Shown: positions 9,876-18,290 of the stretch, piece by piece
Layout of the letters: each line of letters opens with the position of its first letter
How positions within the stretch are numbered: the first letter of the stretch is position 1
Assembly: GCF_001889005.1 (NCBI RefSeq)
Contig: NZ_CP018153.1
Span: 266,001-330,000, forward strand
Direction: 5' to 3'
DNA length: 64,000 nucleotides
Source of the DNA: Christiangramia salexigens
GTDB taxonomy: Bacteria > Bacteroidota > Bacteroidia > Flavobacteriales > Flavobacteriaceae
Made by a program: the position numbers and the translations under genes
The notes under the pieces: generated by a model
Database searches by the model: none
Told to the model about the DNA's origin: nothing
Seen by the model: the letters and a program-made list of their open reading frames with translations, nothing else

Positions 9876-10835
9876 TTAATTAAAATCATAACAATCTGGA
9901 TTTGGATCTGTATTTCCAGGTCCTGCTAATGCATTATCTGTAATTACAGACATAGTTGAACGTCCAAAGATTGTTGAATTATAATAAGCTGTTCCATAAT
10001 AAGAAGAACATTGGAAATCAGGTTCTGGATCATTCTTATATGCATCAAATACATGTTTCATCTCACTGGAAGTTTGACTAAGATTAGAGCGGAATCGAAT
10101 TGGTCCCGAACGACCATTTAAATTTGGCTCTGCGAATAATCCGCAAATTGTGTAATCTCCACGTGTATCAAAATTCTTGCAATTATTAAATTTAGCCTGA
10201 CCTGTATATGTTTTTGTATTTAATACAAACTGTACATCAACCACAGAACCATTGGATACAGGATTTCCTTGTAACATAAAACTAAAAGTTTGTGTAGCAC
10301 CTGGAGCACCTAATTCTGGATGAGGTATCGGATCTTCATCATCTGTAAAACATCCAGTTTCACAAGTGTAAGTACCTGTTTTTGTTTCAATAGGTGCTTT
10401 CGAAGTTTCTTTTGCAATTAAAATGTCTCCTTTTTTTCCTGCAAATTCTACATTGGTTACAACAGGGTTAGAACCATCTTCATTTACGGAAAAGTCGAAA
10501 GAAAAGTTTTCTCCACTAAAGTGTAATTTTCCGCCTTTAGCCTTAGTCATATTTTCCTGAGATCTAAAAGAAGATAATTCTCCATCAGGAAAATTAAATG
10601 CTGCTAGTGGCTTATTTTTTCCGTCAATTTCAATTAAAACTCTTGCTCTGTTTTGGCCATCGGTAGTAGTAAAAAGACCTTCATAGATTCCAAGGTTAGA
10701 ATTATCATACATTCCTTGCGCTACCTGCTCTTCTAGATTAAGTTTCGCTTCTTCTTCCATTTCTGTAGAAATATTGTCCTGCGAGCAGGAGAATAATAAC
10801 ATACTAATGGATACAATAGTAAATAGTTTTTTCAT
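9876..10835 (-). CDS. Hypothetical lipoprotein
   Basis: The 319-residue protein has a lipoprotein signal, MKKLFTIVSISMLLFSC, with the lipid-accepting cysteine at residue 17, followed by a short acidic linker that in Bacteroidota often marks surface export. The mature part has a first domain of about 120 residues and then two close cysteines (TYTCETGCFTDDEDP), an acidic turn, and a C-terminal beta-rich domain with further cysteines (NNCKNFD, YTICGLF, FQCSSYYG, NPDCYDF). The even spread of cysteines suggests disulfides in the periplasm or at the surface. I do not recognise the family. It has its own promoter and terminator, so it is monocistronic. Confidence 0.75.
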   Translation of the reverse strand: MKKLFTIVSISMLLFSCSQDNISTEMEEEAKLNLEEQVAQGMYDNSNLGIYEGLFTTTDGQNRARVLIEIDGKNKPLAAFNFPDGELSSFRSQENMTKAKGGKLHFSGENFSFDFSVNEDGSNPVVTNVEFAGKKGDILIAKETSKAPIETKTGTYTCETGCFTDDEDPIPHPELGAPGATQTFSFMLQGNPVSNGSVVDVQFVLNTKTYTGQAKFNNCKNFDTRGDYTICGLFAEPNLNGRSGPIRFRSNLSQTSSEMKHVFDAYKNDPEPDFQCSSYYGTAYYNSTIFGRSTMSVITDNALAGPGNTDPNPDCYDFN

Positions 10836-10951
10836 AGGTGAAATAATTAATTTGTTAAGCTAGTTGCTAAAACCGGTGCAATATACTATAATTTTAAATA
10901 CACCAACTTTAACGAGCTTGGTTAATTCTTTTTTAATTCCGTTTGTAAGCA

Positions 10952-10980
10952 CAAACATACTACGAATTTAGGGTTTTCAA
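10952..10980 (-). promoter_or_regulatory. Bacteroidota-type promoter of the lipoprotein gene
   Basis: On the minus strand TTG at 10980-10978 is followed after 18 bases by TATGTTTG at 10959-10952, a perfect match to the Bacteroidota sigma-70 pattern TTG-N19-TAnnTTTG. It would give a leader of roughly 110 bases before the lipoprotein ATG. The rest of the 240-base gap down to 10836 shows nothing else I can name. Confidence 0.6.
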
Positions 10981-11077
10981 GAAATATCTATATTAAAGAA
11001 TTCTAAAAAAAGCTTAAAAACAGCTAAAAAGGTAGTTTATGGGGTTATAACGTTAATAAAAAGGATGATGTCAAGTT

Positions 11078-11539
11078 TTATTCTTTTTCCTTTACGGCTG
11101 ACACCTCTTCTGCAGTTACCATCTCTTCTATATTATTACTCCAGGAGTTCATTGCATAATTCATTGCATCGGCAACTTCCTGATCACTTAATCCCATCGG
11201 CGTCATTATGTTGTCGTATTTTTCTCCATTAACTTCAATAGGACCTTGCATGCCGTACTTTACTCCCCGGATACTTTCAGTCCTTTTTTCTGTTAACCAA
11301 TTAGAACCATCTAATGGGGGATAGGTACCTGGGATTCCTTTTCCAGTTGGTAAGTGGCAAGTCACACAAAGATCTGAATATATTGCTTTACCTCTTTTAA
11401 TACTTTCGGTTAGGGGTGAGGTTTCGCTGGATTTTTCTGAAGAAGGTATTACATATGATTCTTCTTCTTTGTTTTCTTTTTTGTCAGATTTGCAGCTTAC
11501 TATAGCTACAAGGCCTATTATGAATAAAATTTTTCTCAT
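11078..11539 (-). CDS. Class I cytochrome c, predicted lipoprotein
   Basis: A 153-residue protein with lipoprotein signal MRKILFIIGLVAIVSC, a charged linker and one cytochrome c domain. The haem attachment motif is CVTCH near residue 57 in YSDLCVTCHLPTGKG; the likely distal methionine ligand is in NIMTPMGLSDQEVADAMNY. It probably carries electrons in the periplasm while tethered to a membrane. The gene starts two bases after the stop of the PQQ-type sugar dehydrogenase on the same strand, so the cytochrome is the likely electron acceptor for that enzyme. Confidence 0.92.
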   Translation of the reverse strand: MRKILFIIGLVAIVSCKSDKKENKEEESYVIPSSEKSSETSPLTESIKRGKAIYSDLCVTCHLPTGKGIPGTYPPLDGSNWLTEKRTESIRGVKYGMQGPIEVNGEKYDNIMTPMGLSDQEVADAMNYAMNSWSNNIEEMVTAEEVSAVKEKE

Positions 11540-11541
11540 TA

Positions 11542-12732
11542 TTATTTATTGATCAGTTTTAAAATTCCTTTTCCTTCTACTGCCAGATAGATATTTCCAT
11601 CGGGACCTTGTTTCACATCTCTAACCCTTCCAACATCCTGAAGCAGTTTTTCACGTTTTTTAATCTTTTTTCCTTCTAGGACCAGATGTTCCAAATATTG
11701 AAACTTTAGCGAGCCTACTAAAAGATTATTTTTTAATTCAGGAAATTTATCTGAAGTCACAAAAGCAAAACCGCTTGGTGCAATGGATGGTAACCAGTAA
11801 AATATAGGATCTTCAAATTTTGGTTTGGACCTTTGGTCGGTAATCGGAGTACCATCATAATTTTCTCCGTAGGTCACTACAGGCCATCCGTAATTAGCTC
11901 CTTTTTTTACAATATTTATTTCATCCCCGCCTTGTGGGCCATGTTCATGAACCCAGATCTCACCGGTCCCCGGATGTAGAATCATCCCCTGTGGATTTCG
12001 GTGACCGTAAGAATAAATCGCTTTGACAGCATCTTCTTTATCCATAAATGGATTGTCTGAGGGTATAGTTCCGTCATCATTTAGGCGATATACCTTACCA
12101 TTATCACGTGTAATATCCTGCGGATTTACATCTCTATCACCTCGCTCACCGGCACTAAAGTATAAATAACCTTCCTTGTCAAAAGCAATTCTGGAACCAA
12201 AATGCTGCCCTTTTTTTGTATTTGGAGCTGCTTTGTATAGTACTTTCTTATCCGTTAACCGGTTATTTGTTAATTTGGCTCGCATTAGAGCAGTATTTCC
12301 TCCTTCAGCATCGCCTTCTTCAGAAGCATAAGTGAAATATATCCATCCGTTATTCTTATAGTCCGGATGTAGCACTACGTCCAATAATCCCCCCTGACCA
12401 CGATTATAAACTTTCGGAGCTCCTTCTACAATAGTTTTCTTTCCTTCCTTGTAATGTATAATCGTACCATTCTTTTCATTTATTAAAAGACTATTATCAG
12501 GCAGGAATGTAAACCCCCATGGAATCTCGAGGTTATCCACTACAACTTCGTAGGAGTAAGTATTATTACTTTCTGCCGGAATTGGATCTGGAACTTCTGT
12601 CTGAGATTCAGAAGTAGTTGCGGTGGTATCTATTTTATTTTCTCCAATTTTATCATTTTCAGAGGATTTTCCATTTTCTCCACAAGCGATTAAGCTCAGG
12701 ATCACTCCAAAGCCCACAATAATTTTCTTCAT
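11542..12732 (-). CDS. PQQ-dependent sugar dehydrogenase (soluble GDH / Yli I-like), lipoprotein
   Basis: The 396-residue protein starts MKKIIVGFGVILSLIAC, a lipoprotein signal with cysteine 17, followed by a low-complexity linker and a six-bladed beta-propeller of the glucose/sorbosone dehydrogenase family. Diagnostic stretches are LEIPWGFTFLPDNSLLINEK, GHRNPQGMILHPGTGEIWVH, HEHGPQGGDEINIVKKGANY and GVLR-equivalent RVRDVKQGPDGNIYLAVEGK; the histidine of WVHEHGPQGG is in the position of the catalytic base of soluble glucose dehydrogenase. It would oxidise aldoses with PQQ and pass electrons to the cytochrome c gene that follows by two bases. No PQQ synthesis genes are in the window. The ATG at 12732 starts right at the signal peptide; nine more codons upstream are open. 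Confidence 0.9.
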   Translation of the reverse strand: MKKIIVGFGVILSLIACGENGKSSENDKIGENKIDTTATTSESQTEVPDPIPAESNNTYSYEVVVDNLEIPWGFTFLPDNSLLINEKNGTIIHYKEGKKTIVEGAPKVYNRGQGGLLDVVLHPDYKNNGWIYFTYASEEGDAEGGNTALMRAKLTNNRLTDKKVLYKAAPNTKKGQHFGSRIAFDKEGYLYFSAGERGDRDVNPQDITRDNGKVYRLNDDGTIPSDNPFMDKEDAVKAIYSYGHRNPQGMILHPGTGEIWVHEHGPQGGDEINIVKKGANYGWPVVTYGENYDGTPITDQRSKPKFEDPIFYWLPSIAPSGFAFVTSDKFPELKNNLLVGSLKFQYLEHLVLEGKKIKKREKLLQDVGRVRDVKQGPDGNIYLAVEGKGILKLINK

Positions 12733-12792
12733 AGCATTTTCTATTAAAATTCGATTCAAGAAATCTAATATATAAAAAATTAAATCTTTCCA

Positions 12793-12821
12793 TTGCGGGG
12801 GATGAATAATTCTTATATTTG
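12793..12821 (+). promoter_or_regulatory. Promoter of tRNA-Pro(TGG)
   Basis: TTG at 12793-12795, an 18-base spacer and TATATTTG at 12814-12821 match the Bacteroidota sigma-70 consensus exactly. The expected start point is about 20 bases before the mature tRNA 5' end. Confidence 0.8.
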
Positions 12822-12849
12822 CCGCCTGAATATGACGAACTAGTCATTT

Positions 12850-12924
12850 CGGGGTGTAGCGTAGCCCGGTTATCGCGCCTGCTTTGGGAGCAGGAGGCCG
12901 CAGGTTCGAATCCTGCCACCCCGA
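12850..12924 (+). tRNA. tRNA-Pro (anticodon TGG)
   Basis: A 75-base cloverleaf: acceptor stem CGGGGTG pairs with CACCCCG, with discriminator A. The anticodon stem is CCTGC/GCAGG with loop TTTGGGA, giving anticodon TGG, read as proline. The T arm holds GGTTCGAATCC. CCA is not encoded. It has its own consensus promoter and is followed at once by an intrinsic terminator, so it is a single-gene unit. Confidence 0.97.
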
Positions 12925-12930
12925 CTACTC

Positions 12931-12966
12931 AAAGCTCTAAACGAAAGTTTGGAGCTTTTTTTATTT
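12931..12966 (+). terminator. Intrinsic terminator after tRNA-Pro(TGG)
   Basis: AAAGCTCTAAAC pairs with GTTTGGAGCTTT (one G-T pair) across a GAAA tetraloop and is followed by a run of T residues. It starts seven bases after the tRNA. The remaining ~190 bases up to the next gene show no further gene. Confidence 0.85.
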
Positions 12967-13160
12967 TAAATTGTATTGTTGCGACAGGTTCTCCCAGTGT
13001 TTCGCGAATGTACTCTCTAACTAACTGCAATCCTTACGACTTTTATCAGGAATTATTTACTGATGGTATTTAACATACCAACACTCGCATATTTTTCCTT
13101 TTTTTGTAAAAGGTAATTTCTACAATGAAAATGCCTTAGGTAATTCACATCTATTTAATT

Positions 13161-15185
13161 ATGTCTTCCACTTATAAATCCCAATTAATTTCTATAATCC
13201 GAAAATCCTCTTCGACTTTTGCGGGTATAGGTGCTGCTTTTTTGATGTTTTTATTTTTGGCCAGTATAATTGAAATTTTACTGGGAGCATATAATCATAA
13301 TATCACGTCAGGTGTAGAGGAACTTATTTATTACAGCCTTTTGGAAGATGCGAAATTCTTCCTGAGTTTAGTTTTTCCGGCTTATCTACTCTATGTATTA
13401 TTATCAATACCTGTAACCCGACTTGCATTTGGATTGCTTAAGTTGATTATTGTAATCTTCTTCATTTTTCAATTTATACTGCTTTTCTATTTCAATACAA
13501 CACTGGTGTTGCTGGGAAGTGACCTTTTTGGATACTCTGCTGATGAAATTGTTCAAACTGTGGGTTCATCTGGAAGCATAGGTTTTCTTCCGGTCCTAGT
13601 ACTAACTTTATTTATTGGAGTGCTGATCCTTACCATTAATTATTTTTCTAAAAAGATTCAGTGGCCCTTGTGGTTTGCTCTAATGATTCCTTCGATCTCC
13701 TTAAGTTTTATACTTAATGGTGGTGAGAGTAAATTTAATTCTCCAAGGCTTTCTAATGAGTTTGAATCTAATTTGATTAAAAATAAATCCAGTTCATTCT
13801 TTGCCTCATCGTATTCCTATTTTAATCCCGATAGGTTTGAAATTGATATTTATGCAGATAATTATGCCAAAGATTATGGTAATGATGGTTTTAGGAAGGC
13901 AACTTATGTTGATGAATCTAAATTTCCTTTCCTTCGGTTAGATTCGGAGAGTGATGTATTAAGCCCATTTTTTAGATCTGATGAAAGGCTTCCTAATTTT
14001 GTTTTTATAATAGTTGAAGGCCTCGGAAGGGCGTTTACTAATGAAGGCGCGATATTAGGGAATTTCACGCCATTCCTGGATTCATTATCTCAGAAAAGTT
14101 TGTATTGGAAAAATGGATTGAGTACTAGTGGTAGGACTTTTTCAGTTCTACCGTCAGTTCTTGGCTCTTTACCTTTTAGTGAAAATGGGTTTAATGAAAT
14201 AAGCCCTTCAGTACCTAATCATCTTTCCATGTTGAATTTGCTTAAAAGTAAGGGTTATACCAACTCCTTTTATTATGGTGGTAATGCAGAATTCGATGGC
14301 ATGGCAAATTTCCTTCAAAAGAACGGTGTAAAGTATATCATGGATGAGGACACTTTTCCGCGAGGGTATAAAAAGATTCCTTCTAATAACGGGTTTAGCT
14401 GGGGGTATGGCGATAAAGAACTATTAAGATATTATCTCGAAAATTCTGCTAAACTTGATAATGGAAGTCCACGGATCGATGTTATTTTAACAGTTTCCAC
14501 CCATGATCCCTTTATAATCGGAGAAAAAGAAAAATATAGGAAGCTTTTTAGACAGAGACTAAAGGATCAGAAAGTAGATGAGTCAAAATATCTTGACTAT
14601 GAAAAACAGTATTCAAGTGTTTTATATGCTGATGACGCAATTAAAAACATGATTTCGGAATATGAAAAACGAGAGGATTTTGAGAATACAATCTTTATAA
14701 TTACGGGTGATCACCGGATACCTGAAATCCCAATGGTATCAAAGATCGATCGTTATCATGTTCCAATAATTATCTATTCACCTATGTTAAAACGAACTGA
14801 GGAATTTAGCGCAATATCCTCTCATTTTGACGTGGCGCCCAGCTTGCTTAACTATCTGGAGAACAATTATAATTTGCAACTTCCAAAGATGAATAGTTTT
14901 GTAGGTCAGGGTCTCGATACGACAAAATTATTTCGGAATATCAATATGATTCCATTAAAACAAACCAAAACCGCTTTGATAGATTTTGTAATGGGAGAAT
15001 ATCACCTAAATGATGATCAATTATTCAGGCTGGATGCGAATATGGTAGAAACTCCTATCGAAGATCCCGATAAAAAAGAAGAAATACTAAATGCTTTCAA
15101 TCAGTGGCAAAGGAAAAATTCTGAAATAGGTAATGGTAAAAAGATCATTCCAGATTCTATTTATAAAGAGTATACCAGTAACTAG
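13161..15185 (+). CDS. LTA synthase-like sulfatase/phosphotransferase, membrane enzyme
   Basis: The 674-residue protein has about five N-terminal transmembrane helices (residues 20-40, 62-82, 88-115, 140-160, 166-186) and a C-terminal alkaline-phosphatase-type domain. Visible metal and active-site features are IIVEGLGRAF with Glu286, the nucleophile region STSGRTFSVLPSVLGSLP with candidate Thr326, THDPF, and TGDHR near residue 518. This architecture is that of LTA synthase, OpgB/MdoB and related enzymes that move a phospho-head-group (phosphoglycerol or phosphoethanolamine) from a phospholipid to an exported glycan. Gram-negative Bacteroidota lack lipoteichoic acid, so the acceptor is probably an envelope or secreted glycan. 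Its neighbours are exopolysaccharide-type genes, to which it may add a substituent; donor and acceptor are unknown. Confidence 0.88.
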   Translation: MSSTYKSQLISIIRKSSSTFAGIGAAFLMFLFLASIIEILLGAYNHNITSGVEELIYYSLLEDAKFFLSLVFPAYLLYVLLSIPVTRLAFGLLKLIIVIFFIFQFILLFYFNTTLVLLGSDLFGYSADEIVQTVGSSGSIGFLPVLVLTLFIGVLILTINYFSKKIQWPLWFALMIPSISLSFILNGGESKFNSPRLSNEFESNLIKNKSSSFFASSYSYFNPDRFEIDIYADNYAKDYGNDGFRKATYVDESKFPFLRLDSESDVLSPFFRSDERLPNFVFIIVEGLGRAFTNEGAILGNFTPFLDSLSQKSLYWKNGLSTSGRTFSVLPSVLGSLPFSENGFNEISPSVPNHLSMLNLLKSKGYTNSFYYGGNAEFDGMANFLQKNGVKYIMDEDTFPRGYKKIPSNNGFSWGYGDKELLRYYLENSAKLDNGSPRIDVILTVSTHDPFIIGEKEKYRKLFRQRLKDQKVDESKYLDYEKQYSSVLYADDAIKNMISEYEKREDFENTIFIITGDHRIPEIPMVSKIDRYHVPIIIYSPMLKRTEEFSAISSHFDVAPSLLNYLENNYNLQLPKMNSFVGQGLDTTKLFRNINMIPLKQTKTALIDFVMGEYHLNDDQLFRLDANMVETPIEDPDKKEEILNAFNQWQRKNSEIGNGKKIIPDSIYKEYTSN

Positions 15186-15187
15186 TA

Positions 15188-16327
15188 TTATTTATTTGAA
15201 AAATCTACCAAAATTTTAGTCAATAATGGTTGGTAGAATTTCCAAAAGAAACTGCTCCTTTCCATGGGATTCCTGGTGTCATAAAATAAGCCTTTAAAAA
15301 AGCTTATTCCTTTAAAATATGAGCTTCCAAGTCTAACTGGATTGTCTGCAAAATCACCCGAGAAGTAATAAAAGCTGTAATCCTTACCAGTATGTCTGGT
15401 TACAGCCGGGAAAGTTGCCGGAATACCATTTTGTACTAATTCCTTTCTTCCCTGTTCAGTTAAATCCATTTTAAAGATCGAAACTGCTTCATTTACTTCC
15501 TTATCATAACTAATAATATCAAACCAAAATGGATACTTTATACTTTCCGGAATCGAATATTCTTCCTGATGTTCCTCTTCCGTAATAATATGCGGCATGG
15601 CACTCTGTAAATGTCTGCCTTCTTCGAGAATTACAATTTGCTGATCATCGCTTACAAAAGCGATTCCAGATCTTTTAAATGGCCATTTATGTTTATGGGA
15701 TCTGTTGTAATTCTTTACAAGCCATTCGGGAATCTCCGCATTCTGTTTAATATCCAAATTTTCGAAATAACGGGCAGTCCATCCGGTCCAATGGAGATGG
15801 AACATGTCCTCAAATCTTTTTCTGTTATAGTGTTTGGTTGGGGATCCTATGGTATTGAACTCTGCAATGATAAGCTTCTGCTTTTCTTTCATCAATTGCA
15901 TCAATTCTGTGTCCTCATCGCTTAAACCGCCATATAATAATCCATTTTTATCGCCTTCAAACCAATCATTATTGTAAACGCCATAGGTATCTGTGAAGTA
16001 GACCAAATCGGCATCGTTACTCAATTTTGTTATTTGAGAAGCCGAAAATCGCTCCAGCCCTTTAAGCTGATAGTCTTTATTCTGGCCGGGAAAAAAACCG
16101 AAATAATCGGTGTCTATGCGATAAGGTTTTTCCGAGGTCTTAGTGAATTTTTCGTGGTTAAGTACCCAGTTAAGGGATATATGCTCTTGTCCACTTTCAT
16201 CCATAACTGTTTTGTCAATTATAGCAACTACAAGTTTGGTATTTGGAGTTAATAGCCATGCGAGGTACATGATCAATGGAATGCCGAGGAAGATAAATAA
16301 AATCCCTAGAAACAACTTCTTCTTCAT
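15188..16327 (-). CDS. Membrane-anchored protein of unknown function in exopolysaccharide locus
   Basis: The 379-residue product starts MKKKLFLGILFIFLGIPLIM, a single N-terminal membrane anchor, and the remainder (WLLTPNTKLVVAIIDKTVMD onward) should face the periplasm. I do not recognise the family. The body looks like an alpha/beta enzyme: repeated hydrophobic strands end in acidic or polar groups, for example DADLVYFTDTYGVY, GLLYGGLSDED, KLIIAEFNTIGSPT and MFHLHWTGWTARYF, and late in the chain RLGSSYFKGISFFKG. A glycosidase or transferase role on the exported polymer would fit the setting but is not shown. It starts just after the stop of the upstream YaiO-like gene, so they form an operon. 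The ATG at 16327 avoids overlap with that gene and begins right at the anchor. Confidence 0.7.
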   Translation of the reverse strand: MKKKLFLGILFIFLGIPLIMYLAWLLTPNTKLVVAIIDKTVMDESGQEHISLNWVLNHEKFTKTSEKPYRIDTDYFGFFPGQNKDYQLKGLERFSASQITKLSNDADLVYFTDTYGVYNNDWFEGDKNGLLYGGLSDEDTELMQLMKEKQKLIIAEFNTIGSPTKHYNRKRFEDMFHLHWTGWTARYFENLDIKQNAEIPEWLVKNYNRSHKHKWPFKRSGIAFVSDDQQIVILEEGRHLQSAMPHIITEEEHQEEYSIPESIKYPFWFDIISYDKEVNEAVSIFKMDLTEQGRKELVQNGIPATFPAVTRHTGKDYSFYYFSGDFADNPVRLGSSYFKGISFFKGLFYDTRNPMERSSFFWKFYQPLLTKILVDFSNK

Positions 16328-16328
16328 T

Positions 16329-17585
16329 TTAGAATTTTTTGAAATAACCAACTTCTATTGAATATTGATTTCCTCTTGTTCCTTGTTTGAACTCCTGGTC
16401 TTCTAAACCTGCATTAATAAGAAAAACATTTGTGCTATTAATGGAAACTCTGTAGCCTAACGAAATATTATTAGACCGTAACCTATAGGTGTCCCCATCA
16501 TTGAAAAGGATGTTATTAGTGTCATTATCTGGAGAAATACCGGTACCCAAACTTAGACTAAAAAAGTCATCGGCGCCTCCAAGGTAGTATCTTACATTTA
16601 AAGAATAGGAATGGGATAAGTCATCATTGGAAGGAGTTAAATATGTGCGGGCATTAAACCAGAAATTACTGATATACTTTCCAACAGACGCCGTATAAAT
16701 CCAGGTTTCATCATCAAAGCTCAGCATTCTAAATCCTACTTCGCCTTCAAAAGCGGCAGGAAGATTTGCGTAAAGTGAGAATCCTGCACGATAATCAGGA
16801 AATATAGAACCGCTGCTGGAGATACCTCCACTCACATAAGCATAAAAAGTGTCTGATATACTTGGATAGGCATCTATCACAAGTTGAGTCCCATTGGAAT
16901 TAAATCTGTTAGCATAATTAAGCCTTCCAATAATGGAACCTATTTTTGTACTTCTTGAATAATCAACACTTGCCAAATGCCAAGGATCATCGAATCGTTT
17001 ATCAAACTTTACAAATTCATAATAGACACCTAATTCATTTTTGGAAGAGACATTTTTAATAGACTGGCTTAGAGATCTGGCTTCTGTAAATTTTGGATCA
17101 ATTTTCAATAATTTATTAAGGGTGGTACTAGCCTCCGGATACCTTTTTAAATCCTTAAGTAGCTTGGCTTTTAAAAGTAATAGAGGTTTTGATTTTTCAT
17201 GAAATTCTAATCCTTTATCTACAATCCCTAAAGCTTTTTCAGATTGATCATTCCAGTATTCCAGATTTGCTGAAGCCAAAGATCCATCTTCGTGACCGGG
17301 GTTTTTAAGCAGCACCTCTTTAAATACCACTCTTGCACTATCCACTTTGTCTGTCCAAGTATACAAACGTCCAAGAAAAATGTTCAGGTCTGCGTAGTCC
17401 GGACTTTTTATGAGAGCTTGTTTAGTAAGGCTAATTGCTTTTGGGTAATTATCTTCATCGAAAGCAGCAGATCTGACTTCCTTGAATAATTCATCGGTTG
17501 TTCGCTCATCTTGAGCTTGAACATTGTTGAAAAGCAGTATTAAAATTAATAAAATATATGTGGTAGGGCGAAATTTCACTTTCAT
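16329..17585 (-). CDS. YaiO-like outer membrane beta-barrel protein with TPR domain
   Basis: The 418-residue protein has a signal peptide (cleavage near NNVQAQ, residue 25), an N-terminal tetratricopeptide region at about residues 30-175 (ADLNIFLGRLYTWTDKVDSA, SLASANLEYWNDQSEKALGI, LLLLKAKLLKDLKRYPEAST) and a C-terminal outer membrane barrel of alternating strands that ends in the aromatic residue F (VGYFKKF). This is the domain order of the YaiO family. In exopolysaccharide systems such as PgaA, a periplasmic TPR domain plus outer membrane barrel exports the polymer, so this protein is a candidate export channel for the product of the GT2 synthase encoded 1.7 kb away. The role is inferred from architecture and context. 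Confidence 0.85.
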   Translation of the reverse strand: MKVKFRPTTYILLILILLFNNVQAQDERTTDELFKEVRSAAFDEDNYPKAISLTKQALIKSPDYADLNIFLGRLYTWTDKVDSARVVFKEVLLKNPGHEDGSLASANLEYWNDQSEKALGIVDKGLEFHEKSKPLLLLKAKLLKDLKRYPEASTTLNKLLKIDPKFTEARSLSQSIKNVSSKNELGVYYEFVKFDKRFDDPWHLASVDYSRSTKIGSIIGRLNYANRFNSNGTQLVIDAYPSISDTFYAYVSGGISSSGSIFPDYRAGFSLYANLPAAFEGEVGFRMLSFDDETWIYTASVGKYISNFWFNARTYLTPSNDDLSHSYSLNVRYYLGGADDFFSLSLGTGISPDNDTNNILFNDGDTYRLRSNNISLGYRVSINSTNVFLINAGLEDQEFKQGTRGNQYSIEVGYFKKF

Positions 17586-17936
17586 ATTTGAGGTTTCTTT
17601 TCAATTAAATTTCCGATGAAAATTTATGCGAACTTCCCATTTTTGGGGTGTTACAGCTTCTTTTAATCTAGATTAATAAAGTATCTGCAATATAAGAGCT
17701 TTGCATAAATTGATACCAAATTAAAATACTTTGTTTTTCTTCAAGAGGTTATATTTTATGCTTAGTTTTGATTTTAATATATAATTTTAAAATGCAACAA
17801 TTCTTAAAACCTGTTTTAATCTCGAAAGGTTTTTCTTACCCAATTACCCATCTCGCTAGGCTAAACACCCCTATTTATCTATAAACTGCTTGATTTTTAG
17901 GTTTATTTATTATATTTCATACGCAAAGAAGATCGA
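17586..17936. other. 351-bp divergent intergenic region
   Basis: The region separates the leftward yaiO-like operon from the rightward receiver-HEAT-GT2 operon. It is very AT-rich and has no convincing open frame or RNA gene. The right end holds a near-consensus promoter for the receiver gene. On the left side no clear TAnnTTTG element was found for the minus strand. A shared regulator could act on both operons from here. Confidence 0.6.
17890..17918 (+). promoter_or_regulatory. Promoter of the receiver-HEAT-GT2 operon
   Basis: TTG at 17890-17892, an 18-base spacer and TATATTTC at 17911-17918 match the Bacteroidota consensus TAnnTTTG in all but the final base. The start point would lie only about a dozen bases before the ATG at 17937. 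Confidence 0.6.
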
Positions 17937-18290
17937 ATGAGGAAGGTCTTGGTAATTCAGGAGGATATCATAATTCTTAAGATCCTTGAACGACTTGTTA
18001 AGCTCAATGATTTTGAATGCAAGTCAATCAAATCTATTGAAGACCTTAATATTGAGGATCAAAGTAAGAACTATGATTTCGTTATTACTGACATCTTGTT
18101 TGAAGGTATTGCCCCTTTGGAATTCGTAGCCCAGGTACAGGAAGTAATCCTACATAAAAACTTACTCATTGTTACCAATATGGGCCAGGACAAGATAAAG
18201 CGTGAAATTTTTGCGCTTCAGGGAGTAGCCGGCTTCTTTGCAGTGCCCTTAGATCTGGATGAAATAGAAGCTATCATACAAACCTACTAA
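17937..18290 (+). CDS. Stand-alone receiver domain protein, degenerate
   Basis: The 117 residues cover one CheY-like receiver domain with no output domain. The phosphoacceptor Asp is present as Asp52 in DFVITDILFEG and the following Thr80 (LLIVTN) is kept. Two key positions are altered: the acidic pair after the first strand reads QED rather than DDx, and the invariant Lys before Pro is Val103 (GFFAVPL). Loss of that lysine usually changes or abolishes phosphorylation-driven switching. Its stop codon overlaps the start of the HEAT-repeat gene (TAATG), so the two proteins are likely made together and may interact to control the GT2 synthase that follows. Confidence 0.85.
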   Translation: MRKVLVIQEDIIILKILERLVKLNDFECKSIKSIEDLNIEDQSKNYDFVITDILFEGIAPLEFVAQVQEVILHKNLLIVTNMGQDKIKREIFALQGVAGFFAVPLDLDEIEAIIQTY

